Positions 19,289 through 25,772 of a stretch of DNA of 29,776 bases are shown one piece after another. This DNA comes from a virus. Location of the stretch: IMG/VR virus record IMGVR_UViG_3300045110_000337, positions 1-29,776 of that record. One strand, given 5' to 3'. The translations under genes and the position numbers were made by a program. The notes beneath the pieces were generated by a model. The model saw nothing but the letters and a program-made list of their open reading frames with translations, was not told the DNA's origin and did not search any database. Position 1 is the stretch's first letter, and each line of letters begins with the position of its first letter.

Positions 19289-20160
19289 CAGGTGTACCCC
19301 GGCCGCTGGATCAGCACGTCCTTCTTCGTCGGGTGCGGCATGTACTTGGCCTCGTGCGTGTTCGTCCAGTGCTCGACCGGCATCAGCCGATCGGGGTCGA
19401 TCTCGCCGAGCACGGCGATGCGGTGCTGTCCGCCGGCCACCATCGGCTTGCGCTCGCCACTGAGCGGGTTGGGGCTAACGCCGAGCGGGATCGTCGGCAC
19501 CTCGCCACCAGTCTGCAGGTGCTCGACCAACGACTTCTCGTAGTCCAACGGCTTGTCGATGTGACGCTGGATCTGCTCGGGCGTGGCGAGAGCGTTGGCC
19601 TTGTACAACCGGATGCGATGCGCCTTCTCGTCCTCGGGGGACATGGCCCCTTCCTGAGCCTTGCGCTGCCACATCTCGTTGTTGGTCTCGATCGGCGGCG
19701 GCTTGCGCTCGAAGGTGCGCTCGAAGTAGCGCATCCCCGTCGCTGGTTCACGCATGGGCGTGTTGAGCCGATGGTCGGTCGTCATCTGGCGCATCGTCGA
19801 CTCGCCAGCCCGCGGGTCGTCCTCACCGGGTGGCTGCACCTTGCCGTGCACGAAGTAGTCGGTGCCCTTGTACATCCGGTCGCCCTCGGCCGGTGCGTAC
19901 TGCTGCTGGATCTCACGGGCCGACATCAGCATCTGCAGTTGGCGCTCGTGCGGGTGCCGGCGGTAGTCGCCGACCTCGGGGCGGATGCTCTGTGTCTCGC
20001 TGTAGTGCTTCGAGACCCGCACGTCGCGGAACGTGAGCGTGCGTGGGTAGCCGACGTCGCCCTTCGGCTCCATCGGCTTGTGGACGTCGGCCCACTCGGT
20101 CATCTTGGCCGGCCCCTCGGGCGGATCGAACAATTGAAACTGCTCTCCGAGATCTGGCAT
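19288..20160 (-). CDS. ParB/Srx-like domain protein
   Basis: A 290-residue protein starting MPDLGEQFQLFDPPEGPAK in a TGATG overlap. The C-terminal 70 residues contain GGEVPTIPLGVSPN, then VAGGQHRIAVLGEIDPDRL and PVEHW: the ParB/sulfiredoxin-like pattern in which GxHR/GQHR is the nucleotide-binding motif. The N-terminal 200 residues are charged with several Tyr-rich stretches and no known domain. Phage ParB-like proteins may act as nucleases, in partition or as regulators. Which applies here is not visible. Confidence 0.6.
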   Translation of the reverse strand: MPDLGEQFQLFDPPEGPAKMTEWADVHKPMEPKGDVGYPRTLTFRDVRVSKHYSETQSIRPEVGDYRRHPHERQLQMLMSAREIQQQYAPAEGDRMYKGTDYFVHGKVQPPGEDDPRAGESTMRQMTTDHRLNTPMREPATGMRYFERTFERKPPPIETNNEMWQRKAQEGAMSPEDEKAHRIRLYKANALATPEQIQRHIDKPLDYEKSLVEHLQTGGEVPTIPLGVSPNPLSGERKPMVAGGQHRIAVLGEIDPDRLMPVEHWTNTHEAKYMPHPTKKDVLIQRPGYT

Positions 20161-20681
20161 CACGGCGACCAGTTCGGCAGCATCCGCCGCAGCGTCGCCT
20201 GGCGCTCGGGGTCGGGTTGCACGGGCGTGCCGGTGTCGGGGCGACCGGTCATGTGGTTGTAGTCGCGAGTGTTCGGGTTGCCGCGGTTGGTGAGCTGCAA
20301 CGGCAGGATGGCGTAGGCAGCCGAGACGAAGCGCAGTCCGGTCGTCGCCTCGTTGTCGATGGCGCTCATGAGGTTGAACTCCTCGGGCCAGAGGTAGTCG
20401 CTCATGTCGAGCCTGGTGTCCTTGTGCACGCCGCGGTCGTAGGGGCGCTGGTTGCGCCACACGGCGTTGCGCAGCTTGTCACCGCGCCGTCCCCCGACAG
20501 TCCCCAAGTAACCGTCGGGGTACGACGCCTCCGGCGTCTGTCGCCAGTTGGATCGCGCAGCGTCGAGTGCATCGCGGAACGACGGGTTCGGCCCCGGCCC
20601 GTAGGCGCCGAGACCGAGCGACACTTCCTGCATCGAGAACCAGTTGTTGATGGTCTGCTGAGCTGTGTGGGGACCAGGCAT
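20160..20681 (-). CDS. Hypothetical protein, 173 aa
   Basis: ATG at 20681 in a TGATG overlap (a GTG one codon earlier is possible). MPGPHTAQQTINNWFSMQEV leads to a Gly-rich stretch (LGLGAYGPGPNPSFRD) and, at the end, a Pro/Asn-rich tail (TGTPVQPDPERQ). The composition, Gly/Asn/Pro with few Lys, is common in structural or virion-associated phage proteins, but I have no specific family. Confidence 0.5.
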   Translation of the reverse strand: MPGPHTAQQTINNWFSMQEVSLGLGAYGPGPNPSFRDALDAARSNWRQTPEASYPDGYLGTVGGRRGDKLRNAVWRNQRPYDRGVHKDTRLDMSDYLWPEEFNLMSAIDNEATTGLRFVSAAYAILPLQLTNRGNPNTRDYNHMTGRPDTGTPVQPDPERQATLRRMLPNWSP

Positions 20682-21028
20682 CACTCAGTCGTCGGCTTCC
20701 AGAGTGGGTTGCGGACCTGCTGGCGCTGGAACTCCTCGGACTCGACCTCGATGCCCTGGTCGTGCCAGAACTCCGACTGCCTGTCTTGGCCCTCGTCGAG
20801 AATGTCGCCGCGCTCGATCGACGGGTTGCCGACACCGACCTGATACGGCGCTCCCATGCCCACGGGGCGGATGTTGCCCATCCCGCTGCTCAGTGCACCG
20901 GGCCGGCGACGCATCTCGTCGATGGAACGGCGCGAGCGCCAGTAACCCTGTGAGGCGGTGTCCGTACCGAGTGAGACCCGCGCCGGGTCAGCGCTTTGGG
21001 CGTAGTAGTCCATGCGTGAGCGGATCAT
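20681..21028 (-). CDS. Hypothetical protein, 115 aa
   Basis: MIRSRMDYYAQSADPARVSL starts after a purine run (GGGGG, about 6 bases upstream). Middle Gly- and Met-rich block (GALSSGMGNIRPVGMGAPY). The end is Glu/Gln-rich. No recognisable domain; possibly virion-associated by composition. Confidence 0.5.
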   Translation of the reverse strand: MIRSRMDYYAQSADPARVSLGTDTASQGYWRSRRSIDEMRRRPGALSSGMGNIRPVGMGAPYQVGVGNPSIERGDILDEGQDRQSEFWHDQGIEVESEEFQRQQVRNPLWKPTTE

Positions 21029-21037
21029 CGCTACCCC

Positions 21038-21325
21038 CTACGGATACGGGCCGTCGAGACCCTCGGAGATACGCAGGTTGGTGATGTTGGTGTTGACCGT
21101 GCCGGCGTTGGTTGCCAGGTAGGTCGTCTGCGCCTCCTGCGTGAGCACGGCGTGGATGCCGGGGTCGTCGGAGAGGATGTCCTGCGCCGCCGCCTGGGCG
21201 AGCGTCAGCGTGGCGTAGTGGGTCGAGATCACGTTCCCCGAGGCGTCGGGATAGCTGTTGACCCAGCCGTTGCCGTCGAGCTGATGCTGTTGCGAGTCAA
21301 AGCCTGTCGTGACAGCCGAAGCCAT
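21038..21325 (-). CDS. Hypothetical protein, 95 aa
   Basis: MASAVTTGFDSQQHQLDGNG, then a Thr/Ala-rich middle (THYATLTLAQAAAQDIL) and a C-terminal NAGTVNTNITNLRISEG. Composition resembles phage structural proteins, and it opens the run ending at 18062. A TAGCCT lies 6 bases before the ATG, a possible leaderless -10, with a seven-G run just upstream on the plus strand. Function unknown. Confidence 0.5.
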   Translation of the reverse strand: MASAVTTGFDSQQHQLDGNGWVNSYPDASGNVISTHYATLTLAQAAAQDILSDDPGIHAVLTQEAQTTYLATNAGTVNTNITNLRISEGLDGPYP

Positions 21326-21334
21326 GAAGCCAGG

Positions 21335-21733
21335 CTAGTCCGGGGGGGTATTGGGGCGGAGCTTCACCGTTCGCTTGGGCGGTGGCGGGTAGAGCCGTTC
21401 GATCAGGTCGAGCCACAGACGCGCCGGCATCACGGCGTACCAGTCGTCCACGTCGGCGCTGCGTGCCTTCTTGATGATCGCCACGCCGGTCTCGGCATGG
21501 CTGTTGGCGATCTCGGCGATGGTCTCGTTGACGTGCGAGCTGATGTGTGTGATCGCACCCTGCCCACCCTTCACCTCGATGCACACCGGGTACCCGTCGC
21601 CCATGTGCACGTCGCCGACGTCGAGCGCACCCTCCTGGCGGAGCTTCTTGGCGTAGCGGTAGCCGCGGCGGATCAGCCAGCGTTGCACCTTGGTCTCGGC
21701 GTCGGTGCCGGCGCGCCGCGGCTTGTTAGTCAC
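21335..21733 (-). CDS. PD-(D/E)XK nuclease, resolvase-like
   Basis: A 132-residue protein from a GTG that overlaps the preceding gene by 8 bases (VTNKPRRAGTDAETKVQRWL). The nuclease signature is E..., then GALDVGDVH, then a strand ending VCIEVKGG: conserved Glu, Asp and E-x-K as in PD-(D/E)XK Holliday-junction resolvase-like and VRR-type nucleases. The rest is helix plus basic C-terminus (PPPPKRTVKLRP). It probably cuts branched DNA in replication or recombination, with metal dependence. Confidence 0.65.
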   Translation of the reverse strand: MTNKPRRAGTDAETKVQRWLIRRGYRYAKKLRQEGALDVGDVHMGDGYPVCIEVKGGQGAITHISSHVNETIAEIANSHAETGVAIIKKARSADVDDWYAVMPARLWLDLIERLYPPPPKRTVKLRPNTPPD

Positions 21734-21956
21734 CCGGCATGTCGTCCGGTGTGCTCGGGCGTATGTCCTCACCATCGATCGCAACGATCCCCGACGGGGA
21801 GATGAACGACGTTGCGTTGACGATGGCAGTGAGGTTGTTGGTAGCTATGTCGTGTTGTACTGGATCAGCCTGCATGCAAGGGAAGCAGACGTCCTGACCA
21901 TGCTCACCGTACGGTCTGGTCTCCTTCTCCTCGTTGCAGACGTAGCAACGCTTCAC
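21726..21956 (-). CDS. Small zinc-binding protein, 76 aa
   Basis: MKRCYVCNEEKETRPYGEHG, then CFPCMQADPV: two CxxC pairs within the first 30 residues, a compact zinc ribbon. The remainder is neutral and low-complexity. The ATG overlaps the preceding TGA. Probably a zinc accessory protein. Confidence 0.65.
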   Translation of the reverse strand: MKRCYVCNEEKETRPYGEHGQDVCFPCMQADPVQHDIATNNLTAIVNATSFISPSGIVAIDGEDIRPSTPDDMPGD

Positions 21957-22402
21957 GGGCCGTAGCGCCTCCCCCCCGACTCGGCGATCGTCGTGCGTCG
22001 TGTCAGCTCCCGTGAGAGCGCCTTGGCGTTGCGATCGCAGTTACCAAACTTTGCTTCAAGCAGCTTGCGCACGTTCTTGAACGTTCGCAACCGCAACCGT
22101 AGTTCGTGCATCCCGTCGGAGATCTCCGCCGAGGCCCGGTCGCGGTAGAGGCTGTCGCCGAGAGCGATGTGCTCGCTCTTCAACTCCAACATCTTGTCTT
22201 CGTACTCTTCCTCGACGAGGTTGGCCTTCACTGCTTCGACGGCGAGGAAGTCGGCCCACGAGACGAAGGTGTTGAACAACTCCATCAACTCGTCGTCGGG
22301 CATGTCGCCGACGATCACCGGCATGTCGGGGATCGGGATGTTGGGTTGGCGCGGGTCGGCGTAGCCGTCGAGCGTGCGTGGTTGGTTTCTGATGAGTCTC
22401 AT
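21953..22402 (-). CDS. Hypothetical helical protein, 149 aa
   Basis: ATG at 22402 overlapping the Cas4-like gene stop. MRLIRNQPRTLDGYADPRQP opens, followed by long charged helices (ELKSEHIALGDSLYRDRAS). The C-terminal half is likely a coiled coil and ends basic. Next to a Cas4-like exonuclease and zinc protein, it may be part of a recombination unit, but no domain is recognised. Confidence 0.6.
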   Translation of the reverse strand: MRLIRNQPRTLDGYADPRQPNIPIPDMPVIVGDMPDDELMELFNTFVSWADFLAVEAVKANLVEEEYEDKMLELKSEHIALGDSLYRDRASAEISDGMHELRLRLRTFKNVRKLLEAKFGNCDRNAKALSRELTRRTTIAESGGRRYGP

Positions 22403-23235
22403 GTCCAGCACACCTCCCGGTACGGACAGACGGCGCAGTGCTTGTTGGTGGGGCCGTCAGCCCACTCCGGCCGGCGCACCGATCGCTGCTTGTCGATCGC
22501 CTCGACCACCTGCCGGGCGCCGACGAGGATGTGCTCGATCGCCTCGGGCTGGTAGCCGATCGTGAACGCCTTGACGTCCTGGTTGCCCTTGAACTCGTAG
22601 ATGAAGATGATGTCGGCGACGTCGACCCCATCGGTGCGCAGGATGTGCAGGTACAGCGTCGCCTGTCTGATGTGCACGGGGAACGGTGCGCGGATCGACG
22701 ACCACAGTTGGTTCAGATCGATGCGCTTCTCCCGGTATGGCAGGTACAGCTTGGGCGCTTCCAGCTCGATCGTGCGCAGGTACATCGACTTGATCTCGAT
22801 GAGCCGCTTGCGCTCCTCGAACACCACCAGCCCGTCGGCGCGGCCACGCACCATCAGGGACTCGTCCTCCAACGGCACCTCGTCGTAGATCAGGTGCGGA
22901 CTGAGGCAGAACTGACACTGCTTCGGCGACTGGTCCCACCAGATGTGCCCGCAGGCCATGCACTTCCACATCCCGATGAGGATCCCCATGTCACCGAGCC
23001 AGCGCTGGTACTTGGCGTGGATCTCGTGGCCCTCGGTGAACACGTTGGCCATGCGGTGGCCGACGTCGTCGACCGGCAGTGCCGGCGTGCCGAGGATCTC
23101 GTACCACGACGAGCGCGGGCACCAGTTGGGCTTGCACGCCGACGACGGGTGGATGTACCCGTAGATGCGTGCCTCGTTGCGCTGGCTGATCTCGCCGACG
23201 ACGTGACGCTGCAGGGCACCGATCAGCGGGTGCAC
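22399..23235 (-). CDS. Cas4-like PD-(D/E)XK exonuclease
   Basis: A 278-residue protein. Conserved blocks: an early Cys (YIHPSSACKPNWC), a middle zinc ribbon (CMACGHIWW ... CQFC), the catalytic core VRGRADGLVVFEE then RLIEIKS (Asp and E-x-K), and the C-terminal CAVCPYREVC. The first and last cysteines are the iron-sulfur ligands expected of Cas4-type nucleases. The central ribbon is an addition. The start is uncertain: GTG at 23235 is used because earlier in-frame starts (23358, 23370) lie inside the WhiB gene, whose C-terminal motif occupies that DNA. Expected role: resection of DNA ends in recombination. Confidence 0.8.
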   Translation of the reverse strand: MHPLIGALQRHVVGEISQRNEARIYGYIHPSSACKPNWCPRSSWYEILGTPALPVDDVGHRMANVFTEGHEIHAKYQRWLGDMGILIGMWKCMACGHIWWDQSPKQCQFCLSPHLIYDEVPLEDESLMVRGRADGLVVFEERKRLIEIKSMYLRTIELEAPKLYLPYREKRIDLNQLWSSIRAPFPVHIRQATLYLHILRTDGVDVADIIFIYEFKGNQDVKAFTIGYQPEAIEHILVGARQVVEAIDKQRSVRRPEWADGPTNKHCAVCPYREVCWT

Positions 23236-23252
23236 CTTGCGGTAGCTGTCAG

Positions 23253-23681
23253 CTACCCAATTCGATTTCTTGGACGGAACGAGACGACGGCGACCGCCAG
23301 TAGCCGGTTTCCCTGGCGCAGGGCGAGCCGGCGTTCGCGCTTGCTCATCCCGCCCCACACCCCCTCCCATATCTCGTTGACGATCGCGTACGAGGCGCAC
23401 ATGCCTCTCACCTGGCATGGTGGCGAACCGTCCGTCCCGTTGCAGATGCTCTTGGCGATGGCGGTACGGCGCCGCGCCTCACGCACTGATTGGTCGTCGG
23501 GAACGAAGTACTCCGTCGTTGCAGAGTCCTTGAAGCACTTGCCGTAGGCCATCCACCAGTCGGTCTTGGCCTGGTCGAGTGGGTCCGAGAAGAAGTACGC
23601 CCACGACGACAGATCGACGTGGCCGCGGCGCGGGGGAGCCTCACTCGTCTCCTCCGAGACGGGCGTAGAAGTCACCTTCAT
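23253..23681 (-). CDS. WhiB-family transcriptional regulator
   Basis: A 142-residue protein with the WhiB iron-sulfur region: Cys49, then Cys80, Cys89 and Cys95, then the turn motif GVWGGMSKRERR (107-118). In most WhiB proteins the second and third Cys form a CxxC pair; here they are separated by eight residues (CNGTDGSPPC). This spacing is unusual and may alter the cluster. WhiB proteins bind the sigma factor and steer transcription in actinobacteria. Phage versions can repress host WhiB-dependent genes. The ATG at 23681 overlaps the nuclease gene by 41 bases and lacks a Shine-Dalgarno, so the exact start is less sure. Confidence 0.85.
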   Translation of the reverse strand: MKVTSTPVSEETSEAPPRRGHVDLSSWAYFFSDPLDQAKTDWWMAYGKCFKDSATTEYFVPDDQSVREARRRTAIAKSICNGTDGSPPCQVRGMCASYAIVNEIWEGVWGGMSKRERRLALRQGNRLLAVAVVSFRPRNRIG

Positions 23682-23940
23682 GGAGGACTACGTAGCTCCG
23701 GCCGGCGAGATCGAACTGCAGCACGGGAACACGTCCCTCGACAGTAGCGTGCTGTCGCAACGATTCCAGGTCTGCAGCTTTGAGGGTGATGCCCTTGGTA
23801 CCGCGGGTGAGCTTGTTCTCGATCAGCAGGTGCTCGTTGCGCACGTCGTTCTTGCGGCTGTGCCCGTTGCCCGAGCCGGGTGAACGTGACCCTCGGTAAC
23901 GCTTGGCCGTGCGTGCTTCCTGGCGCTCCCAATCCTTCAC
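23641..23940 (-). CDS. Small PD-(D/E)XK nuclease, Holliday-junction-resolvase-like
   Basis: A 99-residue protein starting at a GTG in a GTGA overlap with recA. KRYRGSRSPGSGNGHSRKND is followed by VRNEHLLIENKLT: the Asp and E-x-K of the PD-(D/E)XK core, in the arrangement known from phage Holliday-junction resolvases (SGSG...D..., then strand-E-N/C-K). It is short for that family but complete in the catalytic part. Located directly after recA, it likely processes recombination intermediates. Confidence 0.7.
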   Translation of the reverse strand: MKDWERQEARTAKRYRGSRSPGSGNGHSRKNDVRNEHLLIENKLTRGTKGITLKAADLESLRQHATVEGRVPVLQFDLAGRSYVVLHEGDFYARLGGDE

Positions 23941-24983
23941 TTGCGTACCAACCTGACCTTGGCCGGCGCCGGGTTGACGAGGTGCATCACGGCGCCGCGC
24001 AGCTCGGCCTGCAGGTCGAGATCTTCACGCACGGCGGCGAGCACCTTGTCCTTGCCGCGCCAGCGGTGCTCACCGAACACGTAGTAACCGCCACCGCCGA
24101 CACCGAGCAGGTCGTAGTAGAGCGCCGTCGCCACGACATCCTCGGCGTGGTCGAACGATCCCTTCTCGAAGCCAGGTACGGCGTCGAAGTAGAAGTTGAC
24201 CTCGGCGGCGCGATTCACGGGCGCCACCTTGTTCTTCAACGTGCGCAGTCGGAAACGGCCACCGACCGAGCGTGTGCCCTCCTTGATCCACTCGGTGCGT
24301 GTCATCTCGACACGCACGAAGAAGGCGAAGTTCTTGCCCTTGCCGCCCGGTGAGATGCGAGGGTCGCCCATCCCACCGACTCGGTCGCGCCACTGGTTGA
24401 TGGCGAGGCCGGTGCACGGTCGGTCGACCTTGGTGTAGCTCCGGCGCATCGCCGCTGTCGCCTTGCGCACGAAGAACTTGTTGTTGATCAGTGCCGAGCG
24501 CCCGATCGACAGCTCGTTGAACTCGCGGTCATCCTCGGTGGTCGGGATCAGCGCCGGCAACGAGTCGATGATCACGAGGTCGACCATGCGGTTCTCCATG
24601 AACCGGATGGCGATGTCGTACGCCTGCTCCATGTTGTTACCGGGCACGAACTGCACACGTTCGAGATCCATGCCGAGCTGCTGGCACCACTCGAAGTTGA
24701 CGGCCTCGCCTGCGATCCACAGCGTGGAGTGCTTGGGGTTGGAGCGCTGGCCGGCGATCACCGTCGACTGTGCGAGCATCGTCTTGCCGTGGCTCTCGTT
24801 GCCGATCACCTCGGACCACGAGCCGATGGGCCAGCCACCACCGAGCGCAGCGTCGTAGCTCAGCACGCCCGTGGACATGCGCTGGATGGTGCGCCCGATC
24901 ATCTGGCTGCCGAGCACAACCACGTCGTCGCCGTAGACCTTGGCGATGTCGCGCATCACCTCCGCCGCTGACTTGATCGGCAT
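23937..24983 (-). CDS. recA: RecA recombinase
   Basis: A 348-residue protein with the RecA core: Walker A GNESHGKT (61-68), the catalytic Glu of GEAVNFEW (Glu93), Walker B DLVIIDS (135-141), NQW (196-198) of the switch region, and the loop 2 block SPGGKGKNFAFFV (211-223). Residue spacing follows bacterial RecA closely and length is near the usual 350. It should form filaments on single-stranded DNA and catalyse strand exchange. It overlaps a zinc-ribbon gene upstream (TGATG) and a resolvase-like gene downstream. No inteins or frameshifts are visible. Confidence 0.9.
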   Translation of the reverse strand: MPIKSAAEVMRDIAKVYGDDVVVLGSQMIGRTIQRMSTGVLSYDAALGGGWPIGSWSEVIGNESHGKTMLAQSTVIAGQRSNPKHSTLWIAGEAVNFEWCQQLGMDLERVQFVPGNNMEQAYDIAIRFMENRMVDLVIIDSLPALIPTTEDDREFNELSIGRSALINNKFFVRKATAAMRRSYTKVDRPCTGLAINQWRDRVGGMGDPRISPGGKGKNFAFFVRVEMTRTEWIKEGTRSVGGRFRLRTLKNKVAPVNRAAEVNFYFDAVPGFEKGSFDHAEDVVATALYYDLLGVGGGGYYVFGEHRWRGKDKVLAAVREDLDLQAELRGAVMHLVNPAPAKVRLVRK

Positions 24984-25411
24984 CAGATGACGCGCATCGG
25001 AACGCCGGAGTCAGTCGCCTGCTGGCCGAGCTGCTCGAAGTGTCCGTTGTACCCGCAGTAGTGGCAGCGCTCCATCGGGTGGCAGCTCACGCCGTCGCGG
25101 TTCATGATCTTCGGGGCGTTGAGTCCCGTGTACATCTGCAGCGGCCCGCCGCACTTCGGACACGTGGCGGTGCCGGTCTTCTCTTCCATCGTGCCGCGCC
25201 AGGCATCCTTCAAGGCGAGGAACTGAGCGATGTCGTCGATGCGCACGCTGCTCGGGTCGAAGGGCACTGGCTGTCCCTGCGGCTGGTACTGCACGTACTG
25301 CTGCGGCACCTGTTGTGGTGGCGCCACGCCCTGCTGTGGTGGCCATGGTTGGCCGGGTTGGTAGCGCGCCACCACGGGCGCCCCGAGACGGTCGGCGAAC
25401 CAGTTACCCAT
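24983..25411 (-). CDS. Zinc-ribbon protein with Pro/Gln-rich N-terminus
   Basis: A 142-residue protein starting at the ATG that overlaps the preceding stop by eight bases. The first 55 residues are rich in Pro and Gln (QPGQPWPPQQGVAPPQQVPQ), a flexible arm. A helix (DDIAQFLALKDAWRG) leads to a C-terminal zinc ribbon: TCPKCGGPL and CHYCGYNG, about 30 residues apart. Directly before recA, it may help load or anchor recombination proteins, but no family is recognised. Confidence 0.65.
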   Translation of the reverse strand: MGNWFADRLGAPVVARYQPGQPWPPQQGVAPPQQVPQQYVQYQPQGQPVPFDPSSVRIDDIAQFLALKDAWRGTMEEKTGTATCPKCGGPLQMYTGLNAPKIMNRDGVSCHPMERCHYCGYNGHFEQLGQQATDSGVPMRVI

Positions 25412-25772
25412 CGAAATCCTCCAACCTCATCGCCAGGTAGAACTTGACCAACACTTCTTGCAGGGTCATCACGGCGTAGCTCATGCCACAGTCGGGACAG
25501 ACACGCTCGACGTCGTCACCCAGCTCCCCGTTGATGTCGAGGTAGCACCCCCAATCGGTGCTGCCGATCACGTCGGTGACCCACCGGGCGCGCTCGATCA
25601 CATGCTCGATCACCCTGTCGGGCACCGAGTCGAGGGCGATCTGAGTGGCGTCGAACTGTGCGGTGTCGACGTCGGCCGACGCCGCCGGCATCCCCGACAT
25701 GGCACACACGTGCTGTCCGATCGGATGGAACGTGCGGTAGAGGAAGGTCCGCTTGGCCGTGGCGGTGCTCAT
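25404..25772 (-). CDS. Hypothetical protein with CPDC motif, 122 aa
   Basis: MSTATAKRTFLYRTFHPIGQ starts in an ATGA overlap with the polymerase stop. Most is helical and acidic. The motif RVCPDCGMSYAV near the C-terminus is a single CxxC; an earlier Cys (DWGCYLD) and His residues could complete a zinc site. No recognised family. Confidence 0.6.
   Translation of the reverse strand: MSTATAKRTFLYRTFHPIGQHVCAMSGMPAASADVDTAQFDATQIALDSVPDRVIEHVIERARWVTDVIGSTDWGCYLDINGELGDDVERVCPDCGMSYAVMTLQEVLVKFYLAMRLEDFDG

Noticed and set aside
20486-20521. CCCCGAC/GTCGGGG inverted repeat
   Set aside because: It lies within a coding gene and is explained by GC-rich codons; the 7-bp stem has no terminator context.
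23253-23418. Longer Cas4-like start at 23358, 23370 or 23418
   Set aside because: These lie inside the conserved C-terminal part of the WhiB gene in another frame and would add Arg/Pro/Gly-rich sequence unlike the family; GTG at 23235 fits the expected N-terminus better, though not certainly.
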